DNA from: Acanthochromis polyacanthus
Lineage: Eukaryota; Chordata; Actinopteri; Pomacentridae
DNA length: 64,000 nt
Reading direction: 5' to 3'
Assembly: GCF_021347895.1 (NCBI RefSeq)
Contig: NC_067113.1
Coordinates: 37,278,694-37,342,693 of the forward strand
Numbering within the stretch: position 1 is the stretch's first letter; each line of letters starts with the position of its first letter. The translations under genes were made by a program, and so were the position numbers. This document shows positions 32,945 to 43,775 of this stretch, piece by piece. The notes under the pieces were generated by a model, which saw nothing but the letters and a program-made list of their open reading frames with translations, searched no databases and had not been told where the DNA came from.

Positions 32945-33680
32945 CAGTTGTCAGTAGGTCTCCTGTAGAACTTTCTCCAGTTGTCGGTAGGTCTGCTCCA
33001 GAACTTTCTCCAGGTGTCGGTAGATCTGCTCTAGAACTTTCTCCAGCTGTCGGTAGGTCTGCTCTAGAACTTTCTCCAGCTGTCGGTAGGTCTGCTCTAG
33101 AACTTTCTCCAGCTGTCGGTAGGTCTGCTCTAGAACTTTCTCCAGTTGTCGGTAGGTCTGCTCCAGAACTTTCTCCAGGTGTCGGTAGATCTACTCTAGA
33201 ACTTTCTCCAGCTGTCGGTAGGTCTGCTCCAGAACTTTCTCCAGGTGTCGGTAGATCTACTCTAGAACTTTCTCCAGCTGTCGGTAGATCTGCTCTAGAA
33301 CTTTCTCCAGCTGTCGGTAGGTCTGCTCTAGAACTTTCTCCAGTTGTCGGTAGGTCTGCTCCAGAACTTTCTCCAGGTGTCGGTAGATCTACTCTAGAAC
33401 TTTCTCCAGCTGTCGGTAGGTCTGCTCTAGAACTTTCTCCAGCTGTCGGTAGGTCTGCTCTAGAACTTTCTCCAGCTGTCGGTAGGTCTGCTCCAGAACT
33501 TTCTCCAGGTGTCGGTAGATCTACTCTAGAACTTTCTCCAGCTGTCGGTAGGTCTACTCTAGAACTTTCTCCAGTTGTCGGTAGGTCTACTCTAGAACTT
33601 TCTCCAGCTGTCGGTAGGTCTGCTCTAGAACTTTCTCCAGTTGTCGGTAGGTCTGCTCTAGAACTTTCTCCAGGGGACGT
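32945..33680. repeat. 36-bp minisatellite with open frame (not a gene)
   Basis: About 20 copies of a 36-bp unit containing TAGAACTTTCTCCAGCTGTC and GGTAGGTCTGCTC. As 36 is a multiple of three, one frame stays open and reads a 12-residue repeat (LSPAVGRSALE-type). Identity among units is at the DNA level, including silent positions, so it is treated as non-coding. Confidence 0.92.
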
Positions 33681-33879
33681 TCTCCTTTCCTGCTTCCAGT
33701 CTTTAAGTTTAGTCTTTCTTAGAACATTCTAGGTCCTTGAAGTCCACAGAGGTGGGTCCAGATTTATCACTTTTTAATGAACTTCATCAGAACTTCATCA
33801 GTCCAGCAGATAGAACCATGACATTTAGGAGGAAAAACACATCTGAGTTCTGGTAAAAACTGACCACAGATCATTTTAA

Positions 33880-34690
33880 ATCCATCTAGGTGTCACATTC
33901 TGAACACTGGCCCTGGTCTCTGATCAGAACCATTTTATTCTATTATTTTATTCAACTGTTGACTCAGAAATTGGATAATTTTCATTTCATTTTCAGTTAA
34001 TTTCTTGTAATTTTGGATCACTTTTTAATTGTTTTGCTGAACTTTTGAGTCATTTTCTATCATTTCTGAAGCACTGAGGACTAATTTTGTGTTCTGCAAA
34101 TCTTCAGTCAGTCTTGATGACTTTTGAGTCATTTTAGATGAATTCTGACTCATTTTGGACAATTTTATGGTCATTTTCAGCAGGTTTTATTTCAGTTTGG
34201 ATCTTTTCTCGTCAATTTGGATCGTTTTTGTGTCTTTGGGATCATTTTAGAGTCACTGAGGACAAATTTCACGTCATTCTGAACTCATTTCTGTAATTAT
34301 GGACAATTTTTGACTCATTATTGACAAAATTCCAGGTCCATTTGAACATTTTTTGGAAGAATTTGGGGAAATCCTGAGTCATTATGAAAGATTTTCGGAA
34401 TTTTTTGGACAAATTCTTATGACTTTGGAACTATTTACTGTCCTTTTGAACACTTTTTGAGACATTTTTTGACAAATACTGAAAAATTTGGGACAGTTTT
34501 TGTGTAATTTTATCCAACTTTCATGTAATTAGACCTATTTGTGTCCATCCATCCAAGTGTCTCAGTCTGAACCCTGGATCTGGTTCTGATCAGAACCATT
34601 TTATTTTAAAATTTTATTCAACTGTTGACTCAGAAATTGGATCATTTTCATTTTATTTTCAACAAGTTTTATATCATTTTGGACAGTTTT
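33880..34690. repeat. Local direct duplication flanking GACTCATTTTGGA repeats
   Basis: About 33882-34010 and 34546-34675 are diverged copies of one segment (shared ATTCAACTGTTGACTCAGAA and TGATCAGAACCATTTTATT). A third trace of its start is at 34750-34790. Degenerate GACTCATTTTGGACAATTTT words fill the space between. Confidence 0.75.
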
Positions 34691-34712
34691 AATGTCACTT
34701 TGGTTCTCAGCT

Positions 34713-34755
34713 GGATGCAGGTAAAACTGATCTGGTGTCAGTTTTACCTGCATCC
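34713..34755. repeat. Perfect 18-bp hairpin, 7-nt loop
   Basis: GGATGCAGGTAAAACTGA (34713-34730) is exactly complementary to 34738-34755. It sits at the edge of the third copy of the local duplication. It is too short for a typical pre-miRNA. Confidence 0.92.
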
Positions 34756-34919
34756 GAGTGTCACAGTCTGAACACTGAACCTGCTTTCTGAACGTTCCAA
34801 CAACGTTATCTTCAAACATTTATGGAACGTTTAAGAGGAACATTCTGGGACAAAACTGACCAAAACTTAGCAGAACTCGGAGCGTTGGAGACATTAAAGG
34901 AACCGAGACGTTCAGATTC

Positions 34920-36010
34920 AAACTCTTTTTTTATTCACATTGAGAAACAAAAGTTTTAAGTTACTGAATTTTACACGACAATCTAACAAAGTGCTTGAAA
35001 GGAACCAAAGAAAGGGCACAAACTTTTACCACTGACCAAGAAAAAAGCTTTGTTGGTCAGAAATGAAACCAAAGCTTCGTTTTTAACTCCACAGAACGGA
35101 GCAAAGAAAAGTCTGGTTCTCTAAAGCAGCCGACAAACAGAAAAAAAAGTAAAATATAACGTTTAAAACAGACGGTTATTTACAGGCAGAATAAAAGCAG
35201 CAACACAAAGACCAATGAAGGCTTCAGAGAAAGTTCAGCTGGGATGTTCTCCATCAGTCATGTGACCTGAAAACTACCAATCAGAAACAAGCTTCAGATC
35301 CACTTTAATGAAATCAGAGTTCACTGGATTCAATCTGGTTGGAAAAATTTCTTTTTTTGAATATTAGGTGTTTTATTTTGTGGATTCTAACGTCTGCAGC
35401 ACCTTCAGGTTTTATCTTCCTAAACAAATGTATTATTTTAGATCACAATGTGTTCAGAATTCTTACATTTGAAGTCGGTTTCAAAGTGCTTTACATAAAA
35501 AAACGTAAAAAAGTACATTTAAACAGAATTTCCTGTTTTGTAATGAAAACAATCTGTTCTCCTACACAAATACAGTTATTATTATTTTTATATAAAAAAA
35601 TAATTTAGAAGTTTGAATTTAAACGTTCTAGAGTCAGAACAGAAGGTGATCAATATTTAAAGAAAAGACGAGTTTAATGACAGAAAGAATTACCGTGGAA
35701 ATGTTTCCATTCATCTGAACACATTTCATATTGAAGAAAGTTTATTGGACCTAAATCAGACGATCGACGGGAACTTAGTTTCAGAATTTAAAGTTAAGAT
35801 CATTTCCAGTCAACAGTTAAGAAGCAAAGCAGCTGCAGCGTTCTTCATCTAAACCGTCCAAGACAGAATCCAGAGAACTCAGGTTAGGCTCGGACTGAAG
35901 GAGGAAACATCTGGAAACATCTGGAACAACCCAGATTCACTATTAGAGGAGCAGAGGAACAAGGCAGCAGATGAAGAAGACCTCCAGATGAAGAAGACCT
36001 CCAGAGGGTT
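34920..36010 (-). other. crebl2: Probable crebl2 3' UTR
   Basis: Sequence downstream of the crebl2 stop codon on the minus strand. An AATAAA signal (minus) is at 34930-34935 and other AT-rich signals occur in between, so the UTR length (up to about 1.1 kb) is a guess. Confidence 0.4.
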
Positions 36011-36163
36011 CTAGGCGGTGCTGCTGCTGATGCTGTGGTTCTTGCTGTTCTTGGTCTTGGTGCTGCTGCCGCTCTGAGGAAGCTTCTGTTCATCTCCGGT
36101 CAGCAGAGCTTTGATCTCTGAAGGAATCTTCCCCTGATCCATGGCTGAACACCACTGTTTGTA
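36011..36163 (-). CDS. crebl2: crebl2 last coding exon
   Basis: Exon 3 of crebl2, after acceptor TACTGCAG-type sequence (CAG at 36164-36166). It reads YKQWCSAMDQGKIPSEIKAL, then a Ser/Thr/Lys-rich tail ending …SISSSTA and TAG at 36011-36013, residues 72-121. The first half is nearly identical to mammalian CREBL2. The tail after LLTGDEQ is diverged but of the same length, giving 121 residues against 120 in human. The phase matches the previous exon, which ends exactly after the Met codon. Confidence 0.97.
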   Translation of the reverse strand, partial: YKQWCSAMDQGKIPSEIKALLTGDEQKLPQSGSSTKTKNSKNHSISSSTA

Positions 36164-36575
36164 CTGCAGCAGCACCACAACGACAACATGTCAACAACAA
36201 CAACAACAACATCGTCATTCTTCATCTTTCATTCTTATAAAATGCCTCTCTGTGAGCCTCCAGGTGTTTCTGTCTCCATTCAGGACAACTCGTCTTCAGC
36301 TTCAGGACCAAATTTCTAGAAGCTCTGATTTAAACTTGACTTAAGCTGGATTCACTGAACTACTTCTGGTCAGATGTTTAAGGTTTGTTCCACCATAATA
36401 CCACTTCCTGTCCAGCTCAGATTCTGGACCAGGAAAATAAATAATAATCTGATATTTACAGATTAAAGAGATTAAAACACGAACTGCTTTAATCAGCCGT
36501 CCATAAATTATCTCCACCTTCAGTTTTTATCCTCTGATGTCATCTTACTTCCTGTCCGGAAACACCTGACAGAGA

Positions 36576-37320
36576 CTGTGTCTGAAATGTCATACTAACG
36601 TACTACATACTACACTCTCAATGAGTATATACTGTATACTACGTACTATAAGTATGATTAGAATGCCAACCATTCACACTGTAGTATACTACTACGTTTC
36701 CCATAATGCATTTCAAACCTCCTACGACAAAAAAACGGAAGTACGGCTATCAAATATCTCGGCTGAATGCCGGCTTCAGGTCGATTTTACGCTAACAAAC
36801 AGTCGCATAATTAATGTGGTAATTTCAAGCCGGCACTCCTCATGCAGTTATTAGCCAGATTATGCGAATCGTTTCAGTTGTAGCTTCAGGCTACTGGAGG
36901 TAGCTGCTACTTGTTCTGTATGCAAAGCGAGCTGCTGCAACTAGCTGCAAGCATTCAGTAGCACGTTGTGAGGCGTCTGACAAATTTAAAACGTTGGTCA
37001 GAAAACGCCTATTTCTCAAATCTGTGGGGTGATTAGGATGACTACTTAACCACATAAAATAAAATAAAAATCGCCGCGGTCCGGCCACATATCCCGCGGA
37101 GGCTTCCATTTCGGTGGATAGCTTGCAAAGCATTATGGGGCGGTTGAGTATGACTAGTGTGGTCACCGCGCATACTTAAAATTTTTCCGGAAATAGTATA
37201 CATCCGGGTATTTCTCGCGTACTCAGTCTTTTCATAGTATCTAATGTGAACGCACTACATGCTTATTTTGACGTCACATTTAGTATGAGTAGTACGTTAG
37301 TATGCCATTTCAGACACAGC
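36576..37320. mobile_element. TIR-bounded MITE in crebl2 intron 2
   Basis: Terminal inverted repeats CTGTGTCTGAAATG, then CATACTAACGTACTAC at both ends (about 36576 and 37319). CAGAGA is present on both flanks, but the exact duplication is ambiguous. The interior has GTATACTAC-type words and no transposase. The superfamily is not determined. Confidence 0.8.
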
Positions 37321-37411
37321 CAGAGACTCAGCAGGTAAACCAACCAATCAGAGGCGAGAAAGAGTCTCAGACTCACAGTTAGTTTAGATCAGAGGTCATT
37401 CCTCAGCAGAA

Positions 37412-37518
37412 CTCTGAGATTCGCCATGGCAACGGGTAAACACAGATTCGCCATGGCAACGGGTAAACACAGATTCGCCATGGCAACGGGTAAACACAGA
37501 TTCGCCATGGCAACGGCA
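37412..37518. repeat. 27-bp tandem repeat x4 with GCCATGGCAAC cores
   Basis: Four nearly identical units of AGATTCGCCATGGCAACGGG plus TAAACAC. Each holds GTTGCCATGG on the minus strand, one strong half and centre of an RFX X-box. It lies in crebl2 intron 2, about 0.5 kb 3' of exon 2. Confidence 0.93.
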
Positions 37519-38017
37519 GCTGTTGAGTGTCAGGTTCTAATAAAGATGAAAAGGTGTTTGTTTCAATCAGAAGTTTGAATCTGAGAACCAGAGAAATAAA
37601 AGGACTAAATGCAGGGCTGATGGTAAACCAGAACCAGAACCCTGAGAACATTCCTCGATCAGTTCCTGAGCTACAGGTTTTACTCCAGCTGAAGTCAAGT
37701 CGCTGCTTCAGTCAGAAAAGCAGGAAATCAAATCCTGGCTCAGAGTTTATTCAGCGTCTTGGAGCTGAATCACTCAAAACTTAAGATCTGATGTTTGATG
37801 TTTCTTAGTTTGATGATCTGCTCTGAGATTCTTCATGAAGAAATTAATATAAACATTGAAGATTTTAGAACAGCTGCTATTCTGGTTTTAGTTTTTATTT
37901 ACGGTAAAATGAGGCATTTTCTGTAGTTTTAGATGTGAAGTTCTAACAGGTGGAGCTCTCAGCTCTCTCTAATGAAGACACTCTAAAGCTGTCTAAAGTT
38001 CTCTGGATGTTCCTCAC
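37519..38017. other. crebl2: crebl2 intron 2, unannotated
   Basis: Intronic sequence between the 27-bp array and exon 2. No further feature is seen. Confidence 0.6.
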
Positions 38018-38215
38018 CATCTCCAGCTCCTCCCTCAGAGCACAGATAGCCCTCTCCTTACTGGACACCAGCTCCTCCAGGTACTGGTACCGAAGCTTCT
38101 TCCTGGCCCGACACTCTCTGGCGCTCTGCCGGCTCCGCTCCAGTTTGGCCTTCAGGTCGATCTTTGCCGGTTTACGACCACGTTTCCCCGGTTTCTTTAC
38201 CTTACCGGCTACCAT
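38018..38215 (-). CDS. crebl2: crebl2 bZIP exon
   Basis: Exon 2 (198 bp, 66 codons, phase 0 at both ends, acceptor TTCCAG, donor GTGAGG). It encodes residues 6-71 of the CREB/ATF-like bZIP protein CREBL2. This includes the lysine-rich start KVKKPGKRGRKPAKIDLK, the DNA-contacting basic region RSRQSARECRARKKLRYQY and the leucine heptads running LEELVSS…ICALREELEM. CREBL2 is a nuclear CREB partner linked to metabolic and cell-cycle control (established for the family). The match is essentially complete over this exon. A CAA/AAC trinucleotide run (38222-38238) lies immediately upstream of the acceptor. Confidence 0.98.
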
Positions 38216-38689
38216 CTGGAACAACAACAACAACAACAACATCTTCATGATTCCAGCTGTTTTTAGTTCATGTCTGAATAAAATAAAACTTTATCAATAA
38301 AAACAGTGAATTCTGTTTACTGACTGTTTTTATGTTGTTCTCTGGTTGTTTACATGAACAAACATCATCTGCAGTAAATAAACTACTAAATAACTGTTAA
38401 CTGATCTGTTTAGTTCATCATCTTGGAGGAGAAACTGATTAAATATTAAACTTTACTGAGTTTAATCCCAGGATAGCTAGCATTAGCTTCAGTTAGCTGC
38501 TGCTAGCGGACAGTTCTCGAGGGTTAGCTAACTGCTAACTAGCCGGTCAGCATCAAATCATCCGCTAACAACCGGACGACCAGCTAGCTGACCGTTATTA
38601 CCGGTTTATCTCGGTTAAAGACGGTAACTAGTTCTACTGGGTAGCTGTAATTATCGTTAGCAGCCGTTAGCGGCCGTTAGCTTCCTCAC

Positions 38690-38704
38690 CTTGTTGTCGT
38701 CCAT
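38690..38704 (-). CDS. crebl2: crebl2 first coding exon
   Basis: A five-codon exon, MDDNK, directly followed by a GTGAGG donor. Joined to exon 2 (MVAGKVKKPG…) it reproduces the mammalian start, which differs at a few residues but has the same spacing. The start context is ACAAAATGG. It is too short for ORF-length filters but required for the complete protein. Confidence 0.93.
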
Positions 38705-38835
38705 TTTGTTCCGTGCCAGCAGCTAGCTGAGTTTGCTCCAGCAGCTAACAGCTCAGAGACTGAGGATCGATTAGAGAATCGATCACAACGATCAGTTTCT
38801 TCTGTTTACATCGCTAGCCTGTCGACGCTGCGCAC

Positions 38836-38843
38836 TGACGTCA
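38836..38843. promoter_or_regulatory. crebl2: Consensus cAMP response element, crebl2 promoter
   Basis: A palindromic TGACGTCA about 130 bp upstream of the crebl2 ATG and about 15-20 bp from the tail of an inserted LINE. It is the perfect binding site of CREB/ATF homodimers. It lies where a proximal promoter element would be expected. Regulation itself is inference. Confidence 0.6.
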
Positions 38844-38857
38844 TTCATCAAGTTACT

Positions 38858-41130
38858 TTTCTTCTTCTTCTTCTTCTCTCTTTTTAAATGGCGGGTCGCA
38901 AACAACTTAAGGTGCATACCGCCACCTACTGCACAAGAGTGTGTATCATCATTCAGTCATTTCTATTTACCTATTTATATCTTATTTAATAACCCTGTGT
39001 CCCTCAGGAACACAAGTAGCGCCCTCCTCCCTTTCCTTATCTCTTCCCCCTCTCCTTCTGTTCCCAACATTCCAACTAAACTCCACTTCCTACCCGACTC
39101 CTTAACTTTCCTCTCCAACATTTCCCTTTCCACTGAAAATTTCCTACACTGCATCACCACATGTTCCACGGTTTCTTTAACTCTGCATGTTTCACATAGA
39201 TCATCTCCTCGTTTCCCTAACAGATACATGATATTGTTAAGCCCAGTGTGTCCTACTCGTAAACGTGAGATGACAATTTCTTCCCTCCTGCTCCTTTCTT
39301 CGTAGCTATTAACTTTCACTGATTTTTGAATTTTATGAAATCCCCTACCCTTCTTATCTTCATCCCACTTTTTCTGCCATTTTTCCAGTCCTTTCCTTTT
39401 AATTATTGTTTCCCCTTCTCCTCTGCCTAATTGAATATGCAGTGCTATTTCTCCCTTAAGTGATGCTTTGGCTAATTTGTCTGCCATCTCATTCCCTTTC
39501 ACCCCCTCATGTGCTGGTACCCAACAAAACTGTACATCCACACCACCCCGATGTAGTCTAAATAGGCTATGTTGTATTTCCATTAGAAGATCTTCTCTGT
39601 CTGAATTAGTTGTCTGTATACTTTGTAAAGCTGCTGCAGAGTCAGTGCACACCACCACCCGTTCTGGTCTGACTTCCTCCACCCACTGCAAGCATACAAT
39701 AATGGCCACCACCTCTGCTGTGTAAACTGATAACTGATTCGAAATTCTTTTAGATATACATATATTGAAATCTGGAATAAAAATACCAACACCCACATAT
39801 TCATGTTCATTTTTTGATCCATCTGTAAATATTTTAAGGTGGCTGTAATAATTTTGCCTCACATATGTATTTACTTTTATCCCAGTTTCTGCCCTACACC
39901 ATTCTCTTTTCTTTTCTAAAATGCACATATCCACTTTTATTTCTGGGTACAACCATGGAGGAACATTACTTATTGGATTAGCTATTGCAAAATCCAAATT
40001 CTCCATGTTAAGCTGTTTCACCTTATTATTTATCTCCCATCCAAAGCCTCTCCTTTTAAATGTGGAATACTCCCAGCACTGTTTTAATGTATTAGTCACG
40101 GGATTCTCACCTCCATACCCTTTTAATTTTACCCAGTAACTTAATGCAAATATATCTCTTCTTATCTCCAGAGGTACTTCTCCTGCCTCTATTATGACTG
40201 CATTAGTTGGTGTTGTTTTAATGAGTCCTGTACAGATTCTCAAAGCCCTATATTGTAACCTGTCTATTTTTTTGAGAGTAGTTACTGCTGCCGCTCCATA
40301 TATTATACAACCATAATCTATGGCTGACCTCATCAATGCTTTATATATGTCCAGTAATGCTTGTTTGTCTGCTCCCCAATTACACCCAGCAACAGCTCGT
40401 AAAAGGTTTATTGATTTTTTACATTTTGTTTCTAAATGTTGAATATGAGTTTTCCATGTATATTTATTGTCCAGCCATAGACCTAGGTACTTAAACTCAG
40501 TCACTTTCTGCAAAGGTTGCCCATACAACGTTAGATTTATATTATTAATCTCCCTTTTATTTGTTATTATCATGTAACAAGATTTACTGACTGAAAGTTT
40601 GAACCCCCACTCATATGACCACCTCTCTACCTCCTGAATCGCATTTATCACATTTTTGGTTACATGAGTCACATTTCTGCTTCTCATCCATATAGCACCA
40701 TCATCTGCATAGAGGGCTGATTTAACATTCCAGTTTAGATTTGAAAAAATATCATTAATCATGACATTAAACAATATTGGACTAATGGCACTTCCCTGAG
40801 GAATACCATTTTCTACCTCAAAATCCTGAGACAACGTTGTTCCTACTTTTACCTTAATTTTTCTATCCGTTAAGAAATTTATTATCCAGTTATAAACTCT
40901 TCCACCAATACCCATTTGGTTAAGTTTAATGAGCAGACCATCTCTCCACACTGAATCATATGCTTTCTCAATATCAAAAAAAACAATAATCATAACCTCT
41001 TTCATTTTTAAAGTCTTTTCAATCTCATTACTCACTCTAAGGCATCCACTGTTGATCGCCCTTTCCTGAACAAGTTCCTTTTTTTCTTCAAACGGAACTT
41101 TATTGACAAAAAACAACGAACAAGAACAAC
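38858..41130 (-). mobile_element. 5'-truncated I/Nimb-type LINE next to crebl2 promoter
   Basis: A non-LTR retrotransposon on the minus strand with an RT-RNase H ORF and a short 3' UTR (…GGTGGCGGTATGCACC…), ending in an (AAG)n tail near 38862-38879. Endonuclease and ORF1 are missing. The coding match starts near 41040, and the 5' edge is approximate. Confidence 0.88.
38975..41116 (-). CDS. LINE ORF2 C-terminal part: reverse transcriptase + RNase H
   Basis: 713 codons without a stop. The reverse transcriptase starts around IIVFFDIEKAYDSVWRDGLL (catalytic Asp), continues with NGIPQGSAISPILFNVMIND and has the active-site box ALYADDGAIW. A ribonuclease H domain follows, with FTDGSKN, YTAEVVAI, CTDSAAALQS and WVPAHEGVKGNEMADKLAK carrying the conserved acidic residues and His. 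A zinc-knuckle-like CETCRVKETVEHVVMQC closes the protein. RNase H in a fish LINE points to the I/Nimb group. The first 25 residues (MFFVNKVPFEEKK…) probably belong to flanking sequence rather than the element. The endonuclease is missing, so the copy is not autonomous, but the open frame implies a recent insertion. Confidence 0.9.
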   Translation of the reverse strand: MFFVNKVPFEEKKELVQERAINSGCLRVSNEIEKTLKMKEVMIIVFFDIEKAYDSVWRDGLLIKLNQMGIGGRVYNWIINFLTDRKIKVKVGTTLSQDFEVENGIPQGSAISPILFNVMINDIFSNLNWNVKSALYADDGAIWMRSRNVTHVTKNVINAIQEVERWSYEWGFKLSVSKSCYMIITNKREINNINLTLYGQPLQKVTEFKYLGLWLDNKYTWKTHIQHLETKCKKSINLLRAVAGCNWGADKQALLDIYKALMRSAIDYGCIIYGAAAVTTLKKIDRLQYRALRICTGLIKTTPTNAVIIEAGEVPLEIRRDIFALSYWVKLKGYGGENPVTNTLKQCWEYSTFKRRGFGWEINNKVKQLNMENLDFAIANPISNVPPWLYPEIKVDMCILEKKREWCRAETGIKVNTYVRQNYYSHLKIFTDGSKNEHEYVGVGIFIPDFNICISKRISNQLSVYTAEVVAIIVCLQWVEEVRPERVVVCTDSAAALQSIQTTNSDREDLLMEIQHSLFRLHRGGVDVQFCWVPAHEGVKGNEMADKLAKASLKGEIALHIQLGRGEGETIIKRKGLEKWQKKWDEDKKGRGFHKIQKSVKVNSYEERSRREEIVISRLRVGHTGLNNIMYLLGKRGDDLCETCRVKETVEHVVMQCRKFSVEREMLERKVKESGRKWSLVGMLGTEGEGEEIRKGRRALLVFLRDTGLLNKI

Positions 41131-41189
41131 CTGATTATAAAACAAAAAAACAACAATAAACAAAAAATACACGAAGACTGCAGGTAACA

Positions 41190-41990
41190 CCATGGCCACA
41201 ATGAAAAAAGCCCAGCAAAGGCTTTATTTCATCAGGCTGCTCATCAGGCGATGCTGGTCTGAAGCATCGCCCTCTCACCAGACCTACAGAGGACTGATAG
41301 GGAAACTCCTCACCACTGGAATCACGGTTTAGTATGGAAATACCACACAGGCAGAGAGGAAGGCTCTGCAAAGAGTTATGAAGACTGCAGAGAGGATTAT
41401 AAGGACAGAACCTCCTTCCATGGACTCTATGTATGTGCAGCGCTGTAGGAAAAGACCAGAGGCTCACTCTCTGCTCCGACACAAACAACCTGAGACACAG
41501 CAGAACAGACAGCATCAGAACCCACAGAACAGCATCAGAACCCACAGAACAGACAGCATCAGAACCCACAGACAGCATCAGAACCCACAGAACAGACAGC
41601 ATCAGAACCCACAGACAGCATCAGAACCCACAGAACAGACAGCATCAGAACCCACAGAACAGACAGCATCAGAACCCACAGACAGCATCAGAACCCACAG
41701 AACAGACAGCATCAGAACCCACAGACAGCATCAGAACCCACAGAGCAGACAGCATCAGAACCCACAGACAGCATCAGAACCCACAGAACCCGCTTTTTCA
41801 GCAGCTTCTTTCTGCCACAGTCACACTGATGGCAGAACAAAAAATAAGACTCTAATGCTACCTCACTTTAATCACATGCAATATCTGTGTTTTTATTATC
41901 TGTGAAAACCCTTAAAATGTGAAAATTGTTCTCTGATGAACGTGCGATACTTGTTACAAGTGAAACGTTCTCAGTACGCTCTCTGCTGCC
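41190..41990 (+). mobile_element. L2-like LINE 3' fragment
   Basis: The plus strand reads KKAQQRLYFIRLL, then a block ending GITVWYGNTTQAERKALQR, then KTAERIIRTEPPSMDSMYV and RCRKRPEAHSLL. This is the segment that follows the RT domain in fish L2/Rex-type LINEs, with one stop (at 41329-41331) and a frameshift. The 3' part resumes after a tandem array at 41485-41798. Confidence 0.75.
41485..41798. repeat. Minisatellite CAGACAGCATCAGAACCCAC inside the LINE fragment
   Basis: About 14 copies of two interleaved units, CAGCATCAGAACCCACAGA and the same with an extra ACAGA. It has expanded within the LINE remnant. Open frames across it are artefacts. Confidence 0.92.
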
Positions 41991-43728
41991 CACCTCTATA
42001 TTTATATTTTATATTTCTTATACATATCTATATTTTTGTTTACTTCTGTATAGCGATTTCCTATCTTAAGTTTTGTTACTCAAACTGAGAGCCCTGCACA
42101 AGAGTTCCAATGTTTCTGAACTGTTGGTTTTATTCACAAATGGCCAAAAAAAAAAAAACCTGAAGAAATATGTAAGTTCAACATTTGCTTTAATTAATCA
42201 TAAATTTAATAGAAAATATTTGCTAAATTAGAAACCTGACTGAAAGTAAAACATTTACTTTTGTAAAACATTTACCTTAAACTTTTTAAAAGCCACACTT
42301 TAAATGTAATTATAATAAGTCTATATATGTGACCCTAAAGCCTTCATGTTCTAAAAATGAGCCTGTAGCTTTCGTCTGATCAGATTTTATTTATTTACAT
42401 GTTTTTGTTGTTTTTCACATCATGAGGCATTCTGAGTCAACATGAACATCTTTAACGGTGAATAATTCTGATATCAGTTATTGATCACCAATAAACGATA
42501 TAAATAAACAGTAAACAGAATCAGGCTGCTTCCTCTTTATTACTGACCTTTTAGGGTTCATTAATCATTCTAGATTTGTGTTTTTCTGCAGTTTAAAGGT
42601 TAAAAATCCATAAAATAAACCAAATAACTTTTCAACTAAAGTGAACATTTAAAGATTCAACGCCTTAAAGTTGATTTTCATTAAATAATATTCAGTAATT
42701 TTAAGGAGTTTGAGCCTTTAATTAGCTTCACTGAGACAGAAAAACACAATAAAACCTTGAATAAATGGAAAATGCTTCAAAATTAAACCTTAAATCTACT
42801 CATGAATCTCAATTTTCCCAAAACCCAGAAAACACTTTCATCTGAATCAGCAGCCAGAAAGATTTCAACCATTAAAACAAACAAACAAACAAACAAACAA
42901 AAAAAGCATCTTTAATGGAAGGAAGTGATTGGATCTTCAGCTGCCAGGACAGACTCTGGGTTCAAATATTTATGGAAAAAAACAAACTTTAATGAGCTGC
43001 AACACGTGAACAACATGTTTAAGATTCTTTAATATTTAATGATGAAAAACACAGAATCTGTAGCTCAAAGTGTTTGGATTCTTAACGTCTCTGTTAATTC
43101 AGTATGGGATGGATTTATTGAATTAAGGCATTTTAAATAGGTCATTTTCAAGATGTAAATAAAGAGTAAAAACACTTTAAAACTGACTAAATGTCACCAG
43201 AATTTGCTGTAATTTACACTTTGCAAAGCCTTTGGTCAATTTTAAAGAAGTTTAACTCTTTAAAAACATTAAATATAGTAAAAAAAAAAAACTTTCTACA
43301 TGATATTGAACTAAAATAAACTTTTTTTCTGAAAAACAAACAGAAACTGCAACTGTCTCAAATTTTAAAGATTTTTGAAATCATTAAAACTTTTCGAGGT
43401 GTTTTAACCCAAAAATGTGGCAGAAATTTGTCCCAAATCTGAGTAAAAATGAAAAATAATTCCTGAAACGTATTAATTAATCAGCAGCAGCAAATAAATA
43501 TTAATAATTCATACAGAGTCCAAACTAAATACACTTTTCTCCAATGTCTTCTTCAGGTCTAGGAGTGAGTTTAGGGGTGAGTTTAGGGTGATCTGATGCT
43601 CTGTGGTTCAGGGGAACGTGCGTTTTTGTGTCTTCAGGTGAGCTTCAGGACTTCTTCAGGACCTCGTTGATCCTCGGCTGAAACATTTCAGACATTCTGG
43701 AATCTCACAGAAAAGCTTCATGTGGGCG
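41991..43728. other. Intergenic AT-rich sequence (crebl2-tbk1)
   Basis: No gene seen. There is a (CAAA)n run at 42868-42900 and a poly-A stretch near 42146. Confidence 0.6.
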
Positions 43729-43734
43729 TTTATT
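43729..43734 (-). terminator. tbk1: Candidate tbk1 polyadenylation signal
   Basis: AATAAA on the minus strand, 42 bp after the tbk1 stop codon. Such a short 3' UTR would be unusual, so a more distal signal may be used. Confidence 0.3.
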
Positions 43735-43775
43735 TACAGAGAACAGGATGAATATGTACAAAGAGCAGCCGTCAT

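Noticed and set aside
32866..33732. 288-codon frame with a 12-residue repeat (LSPAVGRSALE type)
   Set aside because: A 36-bp minisatellite keeps one frame open. Conservation is at DNA level, and it has no signal or partner exons.
34713..34755. microRNA precursor
   Set aside because: 18-bp arms with a 7-nt loop are too short for a typical pre-miRNA, and no flanking stem continues.
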